Shown: positions 62,782-64,000 of the stretch, piece after piece
Numbering within the stretch: position 1 is the stretch's first letter
How the letters are laid out: the number at the start of each line of letters is the position of its first letter
Origin: Membranipora membranacea
Taxonomy: Eukaryota; Bryozoa; Gymnolaemata; Cheilostomatida; Membraniporidae
Reading direction: 5' to 3'
Length of the DNA: 64,000 nucleotides
Assembly: GCA_914767715.1 (NCBI GenBank)
Contig: OU612072.1
Location: 25,358,001-25,422,000 of the forward strand
The notes under the pieces: generated by a model
Seen by the model: the letters and a program-made list of their open reading frames with translations, nothing else
Databases searched by the model: none
What the model was told of the DNA's origin: nothing
Position numbers and translations under genes: made by a program

Positions 62782-64000
62782 ATTTGAATTGATTGTCCAT
62801 TCTCTTCATTGGTTGGAGTGAAATGCTGGCGAAGCCTTAGGTCACTGACATGTCTGGGTGTGCTACCATCCTTAACAGCAGTGTTTGAGATGATAGCGGT
62901 TACCTCCCCAGTTGGCCATGTAGTCGTGCAGCGGGCACCAGGAGGTTTTACATACACACTGTCTCTGACACTGAATGGATTGAGATGTGTGTCTCTCTGT
63001 CGACGGAATGAGTTCCCTGTCACATCTGGCAATGACTGACCGCCGTATTGGTAGATAGACTCCGCCGGCGTGCTACAATCAACTTTTGCTGAAAAAATGT
63101 ACCAGTACACCATATCCTGTACTGAGCCACCAGAGCGAGCAACCATTCTCTTGATTGTTCTATGTTGCCGCTCTAACATGCCGTTTCCGTGCTTCTTGTA
63201 GGCACAACTGAATATATGGTCCACGTTCCACTTAGCCATAAATCCACGGAACCTCTCGCTCACATAACATGGTCCATTATCAGTTAACAGTTATTTAGGT
63301 GGTCCACGCTCATTGAAGATTTGTCCTAGTAGTTTTATGACAGCTTCGGTCGTCTCATTGGTGAGCTGTCGCCATATAGAGAATCTGCTAGGTCCACAGT
63401 CTATTAGGGTCAAGTACGGACTGCCTCCATAATGAGTGATATCTGATGCTAGTCTGAACCATGTCTCATCAACCGAAAGCTCACCATGTTCCCATCTTAC
63501 TGGTGCTGGATCAACACGTCTGCAGACTTGGCATTCCTTCACCGCTTGGACCACATCATCTTTTTGTACTGCATCGCCCCACGTACACCTGATAAGATAA
63601 AAGGTCCTTCCCACCCCAGGTGGTTAGTATCATGAAGATCACGCACAGCCTCAATAGAGTATCCGCCAACACAGCCGACTGATGCAACCTGAGCTAGAGG
63701 TTTGAGCCACTTCTTAGGAACCCTTGTAAGTGCATCAGCTAGATTAGCCTCTGACTTGACCAATACCACCTCAACATGTAAGTCATACAACTCGATTAGC
63801 TCAGCGATCATACTCAACCTCCTCCTAGTAAGCAGCTCACCAAGACCTCCGACCTTAAGACGCTTGCTGTCATTTATCACCGATTTCACCCAGCCATACA
63901 CAGTAGCAGAATCTGTCATAACTTTCATAGACTTCAACTCCCATTTTATACCACAGCTCAAACCTCTGACTACTGCCTCTAACGCAGCAACATTGATATG
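62772..64000 (-). mobile_element. LTR-retrotransposon pol fragment (RNase H and integrase), truncated by the window edge
   Basis: Minus-strand order: an RNase H-like segment (63961-63539) has MTDSATVYGWV and, near its end, SEANLADALTR. An HHCC zinc finger follows (HDTNH ... CQVC). The integrase core has SDITHY.GSPYLTLIDCG and TDNGPC, and then ERQHRTIKRM supplies the third acidic residue. A C-terminal region ends at 62772. Breaks: a 1-bp frameshift near 63610 between RNase H and zinc finger, and a TAA at 63291-63293 just before the second catalytic Asp. No LTR or polypurine tract was identified between the pol end and the duplication border. Gypsy- or BEL-like; the clade cannot be settled without RT, which lies beyond the edge. 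Confidence 0.8.

Overview
This window is eukaryotic, almost certainly from an invertebrate animal. Genes are split by short introns with GT..AG borders. tRNA-derived SINEs, CR1/L2- and Jockey-like LINE fragments, LTR-retrotransposon pol, fold-back elements and minisatellites are everywhere. The protein families present (P2X7-type intracellular domain, DUF4806-like, SAM-domain companion gene, animal EnSpm-like transposase) fit an early-branching or marine invertebrate such as a sponge or cnidarian; the species cannot be fixed from the sequence. There is no bacterial-style gene organisation and no long stretch of ordinary host genes.

Layout. Positions 1-8384 are the first copy of a segmental duplication holding a P2X7-domain ORF (3314-4003, minus), long internal direct repeats and a 1.59-kb element with long inverted termini (4918-6506). 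Positions 8.4-17.3 kb hold a tandemly duplicated, decayed receptor-like gene (transmembrane exon, SH3-type proline motif, Tyr-rich tail). A small secreted Cys-rich gene lies antisense in its intron, intact in copy 1 and broken in copy 2. LINE and SINE insertions separate the pieces. Positions 17.3-27.5 kb are gene-poor with LINE and SINE debris. Positions 27.6-29.9 kb are a composite of inverted repeats and short tandem repeats. Positions 31.2-33.1 kb hold a decayed multi-exon DUF4806-like gene on the minus strand. Positions 33.96-36.34 kb are a degenerate non-LTR retrotransposon followed by a 257-bp near-perfect palindrome. Positions 36.7-40.9 kb are gene-poor, with one candidate short secreted peptide (38051-38155, minus).

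Positions 40937-49124 are the second, nearly identical copy of the 8.2-kb duplication. It is interrupted by a 13,486-bp insertion (49125-62610) and resumes at 62611-62781. The uninterrupted first copy (about 8215) acts as the empty site, so the insertion is defined to the base: a TA target duplication and CACACA..TGTGTG termini. The insertion carries two divergently transcribed multi-exon genes. One is an intact 528-residue SAM-domain protein on the minus strand (eight exons that join in phase). The other, on the plus strand, is a zinc-finger EnSpm/CMC-like transposase with the MHDxLEG and HYPDLI..GPL signatures. Subterminal repeats flank both, and three SINE families sit in the introns and ends.

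The right edge (62772-64000) is minus-strand LTR-retrotransposon pol (RNase H and integrase), broken by a frameshift and a stop. The likely order of events is: long-TIR element insertion, then segmental duplication, then insertion of the 13.5-kb transposon.
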